A DNA stretch of 6,850 bases from Janthinobacterium sp. (GCA_003482555.1 DMYQ01000226.1:7512-14361), one strand, 5' to 3'; positions 1 to 6,526 are shown, numbered from the stretch's first letter. Numbers and translations: made by a program. The notes: a model not told the origin generated them from the letters alone.

Positions 1-2369
1 CCGCCGCCGCGAAAACCGACGCCGTCTCCGCCGAGATCCAGCAAGTGGTGGTCACCGGCGTCACCTCGGGCGGTGCGAAACGCAAGATCGATTCCGCCTT
101 TTCCATCACCACCGCCACCGAAGAGCAAATGAAGCAGGCCAATCCGACCAGCACGGCCGACCTGATGAAAATTTCCCCGGGCGTGTACGTGGAATCGACG
201 GGCGGCCAGACCGGCGCCAACATCCAGATCCGCGGCTTTCCCTCCGGCGGTGACGCCCCTTTCGTCACCCTGCAGTTGAACGGCTCGCCGCTGTTCCCGG
301 CGCCGACCCTGTCCTTCCTGGCCAACGATTCCACCTTCCGCATCGACGACACGATCGAACGCGTCGAAATGCTGCGCGGCGGCCCCAGCGTGATCCTGTC
401 GAACGGCCAGCCCGGCGCGACCATGAACTTCCTCCTGAAAAAAGGCGACGACACGCCCGAGGGCACGCTGCGCGCCACGCTCGGCACCGGCAACCTGATG
501 CGCTATGACGCCTTCTTCGGCGGCAAGATCGCGGACGGCTGGTACGGCACCATCGGCGGCTTTTACCGCACCAACGACGGCATCCGCGATCCCGGCTTCC
601 CGGCCGACGATGGCGGTTCCCTCACGGCCACCGTGACGCACAAGATACAGGACGGCGAACTGAACTTCTATGTGCGCAGCCTGAAAGACAAGAACGCCTT
701 CTACACGGCCGTGCCGGTGCTGCTCAGCCCGAGCGGTTCGCTGCAAGCCTTCCCCGGCGTCGATCCGCTGACCTGGACGCCGATGAGCGAGCAGACCCGT
801 TTGTTCACCCTGCCGGACGGCACCAAGGGCGACCTGGCCGACGGCCGCGGCGCCAGCAACACCACGCTCGGCTTCGACTTCGACCAGAAAGTCAACGGCT
901 GGAACGTCAGCAACAAGATGAATTACTTCAGCGGCGACCAAAACACCGTGGCCATGTTCAGCGGCGCGGCGCCGACCTCGTTCGGCAACCAATTGTCGTC
1001 GCTGATCGCGCGTGACAACGGCAACGCCGCCCTGGTGGCCGCCGCCGGCCGATCCGCCGTGAGCGGCGCCGGCGTGTACGTGGACGGCAGCGGCGCCGTC
1101 GGCAACGACACGCAAACCATCCAGATCGCGCCCTGGATCGTCAAGAAACAATTGAAAAACTTCACAGACGAATTGCGCTTCACCAAGGAAATCGTGCCGA
1201 ACCACACGATGACCGTCGGCGCCTACGCCGCGCAATACTCGTCGAACGACACCTGGGATATCGGCAACAATGAAATCCTGATGGATTTGAACGGCAAGCC
1301 GATCCAGGTCACGCTCGACAACGGCGCCCTGGCCACCGACAAGCAAGGCTTCGCGCGCGGTTGCGGCTTCTGCATCGCCGAAAACGGCAGCGCCACCAAC
1401 CGCGCCCTGTACCTGGCCGACGAGTGGAAACTCAGCGAGGCCTTGAAACTGGACGCCGGCGTGCGTTATGAATCACAAAAAATGAGCTTGTCCTACCAAA
1501 CGCCAAGCTCGGTTAATGTGGGTTCCAATGCCCTCGCCGCCTACAGTTACGGCATCTCCCAGGCCAGCGGCCCGGTGATCGCCTACAATCCAAGCTGGCA
1601 CTTGCCTTCCTTCACCCTGGGCGGCATCTACAAGCTGCAAAAAGACATGAGCGTCTACGCCCGCTTCAATTCCGGCGGCCAGTTCCCCTTCTTCGACCAA
1701 GTCCGCGGCAGCACCGTCAGCAATCCACCGCCGGTGACCAAGATCAAGCAAGTCGAACTGGGCTTCAAGACCGCCGGATCGCTGTACAGCGCCTCGGTGG
1801 CCCTGTTCGCCAACCGCTTCGCCAATCAATTCATCGGCACCAGCACGGCCGGCGGCCTGCCGGTCAACACCACGGGTGGTTCGCAAACCTATGGCGTGGA
1901 ATACGAACTGGCCGTGCGTCCGGTGAAAAATCTGCAAATTTCCCTGAGCGGCGACGCCCAGCACGCCAAGTACCAGGACTACGACGACGCGCTCAGCCCG
2001 GGCATCAACGGCATGGTGGTGCAGCGCCAGCCCGCCAGCCAATGGCGTTTGACGCCCAGCTATGTGATTCCGTTCGGCGACAATTCGCTGCGTCTGTATG
2101 GCACGTATTCGCATATCAACGCCCGCTTCAGCGACCAGCAAAACCAGGAATTCCTGCCTAGCTACAACACGCTCGACGCCGGCGCCCTGCTGGCCGTCGG
2201 TGAAAAGCTGGAATTCCGCCTGTCGGGCAGCAATCTGACCAACGAGCTGGGCTTGACCGAAGGTTCGGCCGGCCGCGGCGTCGCCGTGCAAGGCAGCGTA
2301 CAGTACGCCACCATGGCCCGTCCGCTGTTTGGCCGCGCCGTCGAACTGTCGATGACTTACCACTTCTAA
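1..2369 (+). CDS. TonB-dependent outer-membrane receptor, 5' end outside the window
   Basis: Outer-membrane gated porin that imports a ligand (siderophore, metal chelate, sugar or other) using energy from TonB-ExbB-ExbD. The frame is open from base 3 to the TAA at 2367-2369, about 788 codons. An in-frame GTG at 45 is internal, because the residues before it (AAAKTDAVSAEIQQVVVTG) look like the end of a signal peptide plus a TonB-box-like segment (QQVVVTG, about 39-59). The true start and signal peptide therefore lie upstream. The plug domain follows (about 96-455), with the typical pieces ADLMKISPGV, IQIRGF, an IERVEMLRGGPS segment and GQPGATMNFLLKKG. The remainder is the beta-barrel, ending in Tyr-His-Phe; a terminal Phe is usual for BAM-assembled barrels. 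A CGFC pair is encoded at 1362-1373. The substrate cannot be read from sequence, and no Fur box or sigma/anti-sigma genes are visible. Confidence is high for the family and low for the ligand. Confidence 0.95.
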   Translation, partial: AAAKTDAVSAEIQQVVVTGVTSGGAKRKIDSAFSITTATEEQMKQANPTSTADLMKISPGVYVESTGGQTGANIQIRGFPSGGDAPFVTLQLNGSPLFPAPTLSFLANDSTFRIDDTIERVEMLRGGPSVILSNGQPGATMNFLLKKGDDTPEGTLRATLGTGNLMRYDAFFGGKIADGWYGTIGGFYRTNDGIRDPGFPADDGGSLTATVTHKIQDGELNFYVRSLKDKNAFYTAVPVLLSPSGSLQAFPGVDPLTWTPMSEQTRLFTLPDGTKGDLADGRGASNTTLGFDFDQKVNGWNVSNKMNYFSGDQNTVAMFSGAAPTSFGNQLSSLIARDNGNAALVAAAGRSAVSGAGVYVDGSGAVGNDTQTIQIAPWIVKKQLKNFTDELRFTKEIVPNHTMTVGAYAAQYSSNDTWDIGNNEILMDLNGKPIQVTLDNGALATDKQGFARGCGFCIAENGSATNRALYLADEWKLSEALKLDAGVRYESQKMSLSYQTPSSVNVGSNALAAYSYGISQASGPVIAYNPSWHLPSFTLGGIYKLQKDMSVYARFNSGGQFPFFDQVRGSTVSNPPPVTKIKQVELGFKTAGSLYSASVALFANRFANQFIGTSTAGGLPVNTTGGSQTYGVEYELAVRPVKNLQISLSGDAQHAKYQDYDDALSPGINGMVVQRQPASQWRLTPSYVIPFGDNSLRLYGTYSHINARFSDQQNQEFLPSYNTLDAGALLAVGEKLEFRLSGSNLTNELGLTEGSAGRGVAVQGSVQYATMARPLFGRAVELSMTYHF

Positions 2370-2378
2370 GGCCGGGCA

Positions 2379-2398
2379 CCCCGGAACCGGTTCCGGGG
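2379..2398. repeat. 20-bp perfect palindrome just after the receptor stop codon
   Basis: A perfect self-complementary sequence begins 9 bp after the receptor stop. Each arm is CCCCGGAACC or its complement, and there is no spacer. In RNA it would form a strong GC hairpin with a minimal loop. No T-run follows, so it is not an intrinsic terminator by itself. It may protect the 3' end of the receptor mRNA or be a protein-binding palindrome; the sequence does not decide. Confidence 0.6.
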
Positions 2399-2433
2399 CG
2401 TGGCCGGTGTTTCATGGATCTCTGCTGTATTTT

Positions 2434-2462
2434 GCAAGGCCTTCGCGGCCTTGCTTTTTTTT
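2434..2462 (+). terminator. Rho-independent terminator of the receptor gene
   Basis: A perfect 8-bp GC-rich stem (GCAAGGCC at 2434-2441 and GGCCTTGC at 2447-2454) closes a 5-nt TTCGC loop. Eight T residues follow directly (2455-2462). It lies 64 bp past the receptor stop and points in the same direction, so the receptor transcript probably ends here. There is no matching A-run on the left side, so it should work mainly on the plus strand. Confidence 0.9.
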
Positions 2463-2600
2463 GCCATCGAATTGATGTGAGCGCACACTTTCAATATGCG
2501 GCAGCATTTATCTCAAGAATAATATGTTTCCACAATGTATTATCATAAAAACATATTCTCTACTGGCATGTGGCGGCGATTTGTCCTACCCTAGTGTCAT
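2463..2600 (+). promoter_or_regulatory. AT-rich intergenic region, probable promoter region of the small coiled-coil gene
   Basis: This stretch, especially about 2500-2562, is visibly AT-rich against GC-rich neighbours and sits between the receptor terminator and the next plus-strand gene. It has -10-like hexamers (TATTAT at 2538-2543, TATCAT at 2541-2546, TATTCT at 2554-2559). None has a convincing TTGACA-like -35 at 16-18 bp, so no exact promoter is assigned. It also contains the 9-bp inverted repeat listed separately. Promoter function is inferred from position and composition. Confidence 0.4.
2521..2557. repeat. 9-bp inverted repeat in the AT-rich spacer, possible regulator site
   Basis: AATATGTTT at 2521-2529 is exactly repeated in inverted form as AAACATATT at 2549-2557, with 19 bp between the arms. 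Equivalent arm positions are about 28 bp apart, close to but not exactly an integral number of helical turns. The right arm overlaps the -10-like TATTCT. It could be an operator for the downstream small gene, or a weak RNA hairpin with a long loop. AT-rich DNA makes chance matches more likely than elsewhere in this window. Confidence 0.4.
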
Positions 2601-2672
2601 GCCCGCATGTCGCCCCCGCTCCGCCCGGGATCAGCTTCCATGACCGGCTTCTTTAAAACAAAGGTGATCACT

Positions 2673-2975
2673 GTGGCATCCATATCGTCCATCAGCCCTT
2701 CGCAGTCCGCGCTGCCGTCGGCTCAGCAACTCGTCCAGCAAGACCAAAATCAGGTGCAGGCGGACAGCGCGCGTCTGGCGCAAAGCCAATCCCGACTCGG
2801 CTCCGACCAAAGCCGCCTGAACCAAATCCAGGCGCAAAGCCAGCAGGTGGCGCAAGCGGCGCCCCGGGCCGCCGCGCCGCCGCCGGCTAGCCTGCCGGCG
2901 GCGGTACAAGCGCCGCGCCCGCAACTCAACGCCCAGGGCCAGAGCATCGGCAAGTTGATCGACGTTACAGCGTAA
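2673..2975 (+). CDS. Small Gln-rich heptad-repeat (coiled-coil) protein, function unknown
   Basis: About 100 residues using the GTG at 2673, which has an AAAGGTG Shine-Dalgarno-like sequence at 2660-2666, eight bases between its AAAGG core and the start. Alternative starts in the same frame are the ATG at 2640 and an ATG at 2607, both with weaker ribosome sites. The N-terminus is Ser/Ile-rich (MASISSISPSQS), with no signal peptide or membrane segment. Residues about 18-60 are rich in Gln, Ser and Ala, with hydrophobic residues exactly every seven positions: V21, V28, L35, L42, L49. This implies a short coiled coil, and hence oligomerisation or partner binding. A Pro/Ala-rich linker (about 62-84) leads to the ending GQSIGKLIDVTA. 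I recall similar small uncharacterised proteins in Oxalobacteraceae with a comparable C-terminal end, but no function is known to me. It has no Cys or Trp. Its stop overlaps the convergent hydrolase gene. Confidence 0.65.
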   Translation: MASISSISPSQSALPSAQQLVQQDQNQVQADSARLAQSQSRLGSDQSRLNQIQAQSQQVAQAAPRAAAPPPASLPAAVQAPRPQLNAQGQSIGKLIDVTA

Positions 2976-4017
2976 ATTCCCGCTCGAGCACTTTCAACCA
3001 CCATTTTTCGGTAGTCGCCGGCCCCTTCAAGGCGACGGCCTGGCCCATTTCCGGCGTCGTGATCGGCACGCCGTTCTTGGCGGCCAGGGCGACGATGCGG
3101 TCGAAGGGCTCGTGCCACACGTGCAAGCCCAGGTCGAAAGTGCCGTTGTGCACCGGCAGCAGCCATTTCCCCCGCAAGTCCAGATGCGCCTGCAAAGTTT
3201 GTTCGGGCTGCATGTGCACGTCGGGCCACAGCTTGTCGTAGGCGCCGGTTTCGATGAAGGTCACGTCGAAGGGGCCGTAAGTGTCGCCGATGCGCTTGAA
3301 ACCGTCGAAATAGCCGGAATCTCCGCTGAAAAACACGCGCAATTCGCGCTCTTCGATGACCCAGGACGCCCACAGCGTCTGGTTGCCGTCGTGTAAACCA
3401 CGGCCCGAAAAATGCTGGGACGGCGTCGCCACCAGCCGCACGCCATCGACCATGGTCGATTCCCACCAGTCCAGTTGCCGTACCTTGCTTGCCGGCAGCC
3501 CCCATTTGATCAGGGTGTCGCCCACTCCCAGCGGCGTGATGAAATGCTCGGTCTTGGCCGCCAATTCCAGGATGGCGGCGTAGTCGAGGTGGTCGTAATG
3601 ATCGTGCGACAAGATCACCCCTTTGATGGGCGGCAAGTCCGCGATGCTGATGGGCGGCTGGTGGAAACGCTTCGGGCCGGCCCATTGCACCGGCGAAGCC
3701 CGATCCGAAAACACGGGGTCGGTCAGCCAGAACTGGCCGTTGAGCTTGAGCAGCAGCGTCGAATGACCGAGGCGGAACAAGCTGTCGTCCGGCGCGGCCA
3801 GCAATTGCGCCCTGTTCAAGACATTCACCGGCACCGCCTGCGTCGGCACCCGGCCGACCGGGCGCGTGAACAACATCGTCGCCACCAGCTTCAAGGTCTT
3901 CAAAAAACCCAGCTTGTGCATGGACACGGGATTGCGGAATTTGCCGTCGCGGCGCTGCGGCGACGCCTCGACGAGGGCGCCCGGCGCCAGCTTCAATGTG
4001 GAATTGCAACTACTCAT
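2965..4017 (-). CDS. MBL-fold metallo-hydrolase of the NAPE-PLD / RomA-like group
   Basis: 350-residue zinc-dependent hydrolase of the metallo-beta-lactamase superfamily (Lactamase_B_2, COG2220). The metal-ligand set is complete: H138, H140, D142 and H143 in the SHDHYDH motif, H202 in PSQHFSGRG, D233 in FSGDSGYF, and H290 in LPVHNG. Their order and spacing resemble NAPE-hydrolysing phospholipase D, and enterobacterial RomA belongs to the same broad family. The substrate is not predictable; phospholipid-like phosphodiesters are possible. Residues about 38-50 form a mildly hydrophobic stretch that might associate with membrane, but there is no clear signal peptide. The start chosen is the ATG at 4015-4017, with GGGAG five bases upstream. 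An upstream ATG at 4095 would translate through the operator and is unlikely. The gene is divergent from a TetR regulator that probably represses it. Its stop (TTA on the plus strand at 2965-2967) lies inside the last codons of the convergent small gene. Confidence 0.9.
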   Translation of the reverse strand: MSSCNSTLKLAPGALVEASPQRRDGKFRNPVSMHKLGFLKTLKLVATMLFTRPVGRVPTQAVPVNVLNRAQLLAAPDDSLFRLGHSTLLLKLNGQFWLTDPVFSDRASPVQWAGPKRFHQPPISIADLPPIKGVILSHDHYDHLDYAAILELAAKTEHFITPLGVGDTLIKWGLPASKVRQLDWWESTMVDGVRLVATPSQHFSGRGLHDGNQTLWASWVIEERELRVFFSGDSGYFDGFKRIGDTYGPFDVTFIETGAYDKLWPDVHMQPEQTLQAHLDLRGKWLLPVHNGTFDLGLHVWHEPFDRIVALAAKNGVPITTPEMGQAVALKGPATTEKWWLKVLEREFTL

Positions 4018-4068
4018 GGTGACTCCCGAGAATGGGCCATGCAGCACGATTGCGCATCGCCTTGAGAC

Positions 4069-4095
4069 AATATACACTACACAGTGTAGTTCCAA
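4069..4095 (-). promoter_or_regulatory. Candidate promoter of the MBL-fold hydrolase gene
   Basis: Read on the minus strand, TTGGAA (plus positions 4090-4095) and TATATT (4069-4074) resemble -35 and -10 boxes. The -10 matches five of six consensus bases. The 15-bp spacer is shorter than the usual 16-18, so the -35 assignment is doubtful. The TACAC/GTGTA palindrome fills the spacer, the usual position for a TetR-type operator. Transcription would start near 4062, giving a leader of roughly 45 nt. Confidence 0.4.
4073..4090. promoter_or_regulatory. Compound palindromic operator, probably for the adjacent TetR regulator
   Basis: Two overlapping palindromes share a right arm. ACTACAC-A-GTGTAGT (4076-4090) has 7-bp arms and a single central base. 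TACACT-ACAC-AGTGTA (4073-4088) has 6-bp arms. Put another way, two tandem TACAC half-sites (4073-4077 and 4078-4082) face one GTGTA (4084-4088). The site lies in the gap between the divergent hydrolase and TetR genes, overlapping candidate promoter elements for both. TetR-family proteins commonly bind such palindromes as dimers and repress both flanking genes. That this TetR binds here is inferred from position. Confidence 0.7.
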
Positions 4096-4156
4096 TTTTC
4101 AAAGAAGTAAACCGGCAGGTGTAAAATATCCCTTCCTCACTCGTAGAATCGACGCC

Positions 4157-4774
4157 ATGTCCTCCCCTCCCCGTCTGACCGACCGCAAGCGCCTGGCCAT
4201 CGTCGCCGCGGCCATCGCCGAATTTCGCGCAAACGGTTTCGAGGCCACCAGCATGGACCGGATCGCCGCCACGGCGGCCGTCTCGAAGCGCACGGTGTAC
4301 AACCACTTCCCCAGCAAGGACGAGTTGTTCGCGGAAATCCTGACGCGGTTGTGGGAAAGTAGCGCGGCCCAGTCGGCGCTGCCGTATCAGGCCGGCAAGT
4401 CCCTGCGCGATCAATTGCTGGCCTTGCTGCAGCAAAAGATGAGCCTCATCAGCGACGCCAACTTCCTCGACCTGGCCCGGGTAGCCATCGCTGAAACCAT
4501 CCATTCGCCGCAGCGGGCCCAGGAAATGGTGGCGCGTCTCAGCGAAAAGGATACCGGGGTCACGGGCTGGATACGGGCGGCCCAGGAAGACGGCAAGCTC
4601 AAGCCCGGCGATCACGTGTTTCTGGCCCAGTTGTTGCAGGGACAATTGAAGACCTTCGCCTTTTGGCCGCAAGTGACGATGGGCCAGCCCATGCTCGACG
4701 CGGCGCGGCAAAAGCAAGTGCTGGAAGCGGCCGTCGACATGTTCCTGGCTTACTGCGCCCGCGACCAAGGCTAA
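4157..4774 (+). CDS. TetR/AcrR-family transcriptional regulator
   Basis: 205-residue dimeric DNA-binding repressor, usual length for the family. The N-terminal TetR_N domain (about 12-60) includes the helix-turn-helix and the signature run from T31 through SMDRIAATAAVSKRTVYNHF to K54. The C-terminal ligand and dimer domain (about 80-200) resembles the AefR-like group (TetR_C_7 type), with FLDLARVAIAE and a TFAFWPQ segment; this subgroup call is tentative. The ATG at 4157 was chosen because translation from any upstream start would cross the palindrome and promoter elements, and the protein family begins about here. There is no strong Shine-Dalgarno before it, suggesting low expression. It is divergent from the MBL-fold hydrolase, its most likely target, and probably autoregulated through the shared palindrome. 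It converges with the response-regulator gene across a 40-bp gap. The inducing ligand is unknown. Confidence 0.93.
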   Translation: MSSPPRLTDRKRLAIVAAAIAEFRANGFEATSMDRIAATAAVSKRTVYNHFPSKDELFAEILTRLWESSAAQSALPYQAGKSLRDQLLALLQQKMSLISDANFLDLARVAIAETIHSPQRAQEMVARLSEKDTGVTGWIRAAQEDGKLKPGDHVFLAQLLQGQLKTFAFWPQVTMGQPMLDAARQKQVLEAAVDMFLAYCARDQG

Positions 4775-4814
4775 CGCGGCGGTTCGACCCGGCAAGGACA
4801 GGCCCGGCCGGCCG

Positions 4815-5420
4815 TCATAACCAGCCCGCCTCGCGCGCCAGGCGGTAGGCTTCCACGCGGTTGCCCGCCTGGAGTTTGCTGATCGCCTCGGACAGGTAAT
4901 TGCGCACCGTGCCCTCCGACAGGTGGATGGCCTTGGCGATCTCGGCGCCGCTGCGGCCTTCGCCGGCCAGTCGCAAGACTTGACGTTCGCGGTCGCTGAG
5001 CGGATCCTTGCGCCCGCTCCACAGCTCGAGCGCCAGTTCGGGCGCGATGCTGCGTCCGCCCGCGTGGACGCAGCGGATGGCGTCGGCCAGGGTGTCGGAT
5101 GGGGCATCCTTGAGCAGGTAGCCGCGCACGCCGGCGGCCAGCGCGCGCTGAAGGTAACCGGCGCGGGCGAAGGTCGTCACGATGATCACTTTGCACGGCG
5201 AATGCTCTTCAGCCAGGGCGGCGGCCAATTCCAGGCCTGTCATGTGCGGCATTTCAATATCGGTCAAGACGATATCCGGCGCGCGCGCTTGACACAGCGC
5301 CAAGGCGGCGCGCCCGTTGCCGGCGGTGCCGACGACATCGAGGTCGGGCTCCAGTTTCAGCAGGGCCGCCAGCGCGCCCAGCACCAGCGCTTGATCTTCC
5401 GCGATGAGAACCTTGATCAT
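4815..5420 (-). CDS. NarL/FixJ-family response regulator, DesR-like
   Basis: 201-residue transcription factor, output half of a two-component system. The receiver domain (about 1-118) has the acidic pocket E8-D9, phospho-acceptor D54 in LTDIEMP, T82 and K104, so it should be phosphorylatable. A LuxR-type helix-turn-helix follows (about 138-197), with LSDRERQVLRLAGEG and IAKAIHLSEGTVRNYLSEAISKL split over the usual helices. The ending in REAGWL is common in DesR-type regulators. The ATG at 5418-5420 overlaps the TGA of the upstream kinase gene in an ATGA junction, and GGAAA lies about nine bases before the start inside the kinase gene. Translational coupling with the kinase is therefore likely. 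It is the last gene of the cluster. The target genes are not visible, and no lipid desaturase or ABC transporter lies in the window to support a Des-like role. Confidence 0.94.
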   Translation of the reverse strand: MIKVLIAEDQALVLGALAALLKLEPDLDVVGTAGNGRAALALCQARAPDIVLTDIEMPHMTGLELAAALAEEHSPCKVIIVTTFARAGYLQRALAAGVRGYLLKDAPSDTLADAIRCVHAGGRSIAPELALELWSGRKDPLSDRERQVLRLAGEGRSGAEIAKAIHLSEGTVRNYLSEAISKLQAGNRVEAYRLAREAGWL

Positions 5421-6526
5421 CGGCCGCTTTCCATGGGCAAGCGGAGCTCCAGCACCAAGCCCCGTTCAACGCTGAGCGCCAGATCGCCGCCAAGCGCCCG
5501 CAGCCGTTCGGCCATGCCCGTCAGCCCGTTGCCGCGGCGGATAGCCTCGACATTCGTCAGCAGCGCGCCATCGTCCGCGATCCGGCACACGATCGAGCCG
5601 GAACGCAAGGCCAGGTCCACCGCGCAACGGGTGGCGCCGGCGTGGCGCACGATATTCGTGACCGCTTCGCGCAGGGCCAGCGCCAGCACGGTTTCCGCCG
5701 CCGCCGGCAAGGCCAGCGTGGCCACGCTGGACGACATTTCGACATTCGCAGCGGCCAGGCTCACGCGGGCGCCGGCCAGCTCATGCGCGAAACCCGTCTG
5801 GCGATAGCCGCTGACCGCCGCCCGCACTTCGGCCAGCGCGTGCCGGGCGCTATGCTCGATATCCTTGATCTCTTGCCGGCAAGCTGCCTCATCGCGTTGC
5901 AGCAGCTTTCCCGCCAGTTCGGCTTTCAAGGTGATCAGGGAAAGCGTGTGCCCGAGCAGATCGTGGAGGTCGCGCGAGATCCGTTCGCGTTCGGCGATGG
6001 TCGCCAGGTGCTCGACTTCTTCCTGCTTGCGCAAGAGCCGCAGATGCGCGCGGCGCGAGCTTGCCTCGACGATGCCGGACAGCCCGACCGCAAGGCCGAC
6101 GAGCAAAGCGGGAACGAGGAATTCCAGCCGGCCGGCGTCCAGGGTCGCGCCGGTGAGGCCGGCCAGCGCCAGCACGGCGGCGACCATGGCAAAGGCCACC
6201 CTTGGCGGCTGGACGCGCGCGCACATGGAAGCGGCAAAGATGAAAAAGACGCTGGCGCCGGCGTTATGAGGCGCCCACAGCGCGCCCATCAGGCAAGTGA
6301 GCAATAGGTACAGCAAGGCGCGCCGACTGTCGCCCCAGAAGCTGGCGAAGTAGCAGAGCAAAAACAGAAAAACCGAGGCCAGCAGCCACGCCAGTTCCCC
6401 CGTGCCGGCCCGCACGTCGATGTATTTGACCAGAAGGAAACACAAGAAAATCGGCCACAGATAGGGGCCCTTGCCCAGGCTGGCGGGCAGCCATGGTGCC
6501 CTGATGGCGCGCTTGATCTTGTCCAT
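5417..6526 (-). CDS. DesK-type membrane sensor histidine kinase
   Basis: 369-residue inner-membrane kinase of the HisKA_3 / HPK7 class that pairs with NarL-type regulators. The N-terminal half (about 22-152) has about six hydrophobic segments with short loops and no large periplasmic domain, which suggests sensing within or near the membrane. A linker helix (about 154-180) leads to the dimerisation/phosphotransfer segment ERERISRDLHDLLGH with phospho-acceptor H188. The ATPase domain has an N-box (REAVTNIVRHAG, N291), a G1 box (ADDG, 317-320) and a G2 box (GNGLTGMAERL, 332-342). The ATG at 6524-6526 is preferred: AAGGG lies six bases upstream. A TTG at 6550 would give an eight-residue extension but has a poorer ribosome site. 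The stop overlaps the regulator start by four bases, so they form an operon and a cognate pair. The stimulus is unknown; membrane fluidity is known for Bacillus DesK but should not be assumed here. Confidence 0.94.
   Translation of the reverse strand: MDKIKRAIRAPWLPASLGKGPYLWPIFLCFLLVKYIDVRAGTGELAWLLASVFLFLLCYFASFWGDSRRALLYLLLTCLMGALWAPHNAGASVFFIFAASMCARVQPPRVAFAMVAAVLALAGLTGATLDAGRLEFLVPALLVGLAVGLSGIVEASSRRAHLRLLRKQEEVEHLATIAERERISRDLHDLLGHTLSLITLKAELAGKLLQRDEAACRQEIKDIEHSARHALAEVRAAVSGYRQTGFAHELAGARVSLAAANVEMSSSVATLALPAAAETVLALALREAVTNIVRHAGATRCAVDLALRSGSIVCRIADDGALLTNVEAIRRGNGLTGMAERLRALGGDLALSVERGLVLELRLPMESGR

Larger units (their letters stand above)
4062..4127 (+). promoter_or_regulatory. 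Candidate promoters of the TetR gene
   Basis: Two possibilities are visible. TTGAGA (4062-4067) and TGTAGT (4085-4090) have an ideal 17-bp spacer, and their -10 lies inside the palindrome, which would allow direct autorepression. TTCAAA (4098-4103) and TAAAAT (4122-4127), 18 bp apart, would place the palindrome just upstream of the -35. The second leaves a short leader before the ATG at 4157. Sequence alone does not separate them. Confidence 0.4.

Noticed and set aside
1473..2363. Long minus-strand open frame (296 codons) opposite the receptor barrel
   Set aside because: It lies wholly inside the receptor gene, has no family resemblance and low-complexity Arg/Ala/Gly-rich composition, as expected for the antisense of a GC-rich gene.
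2750..4009. 419-codon minus-strand open frame overlapping the hydrolase gene
   Set aside because: It runs in another frame of the hydrolase gene and is Arg/Ala/Pro-rich. The hydrolase frame has all seven metal ligands, so this is a shadow.
4018..4095. 26-residue N-terminal extension of the hydrolase from an ATG at 4095
   Set aside because: It would translate through the palindrome and the candidate -10. The ATG at 4017 has a GGGAG ribosome site at good spacing.
3866..4156. 5' extension of the TetR frame by about 97 codons
   Set aside because: It would overlap the divergent hydrolase gene and read through the promoter and operator. The family's N-terminus fits the ATG at 4157.
4775..4814. 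Possible bidirectional terminator between the convergent TetR and response-regulator genes
   Set aside because: Only a short GGCCGGCC palindrome (4806-4813) is present, without a T-run on either strand, so a terminator is not supported.
4010..5107. 365-codon minus-strand open frame spanning the TetR gene and part of the response regulator
   Set aside because: It crosses two well-supported genes and the operator region and shows no recognisable domain; it is a by-product of high GC content.
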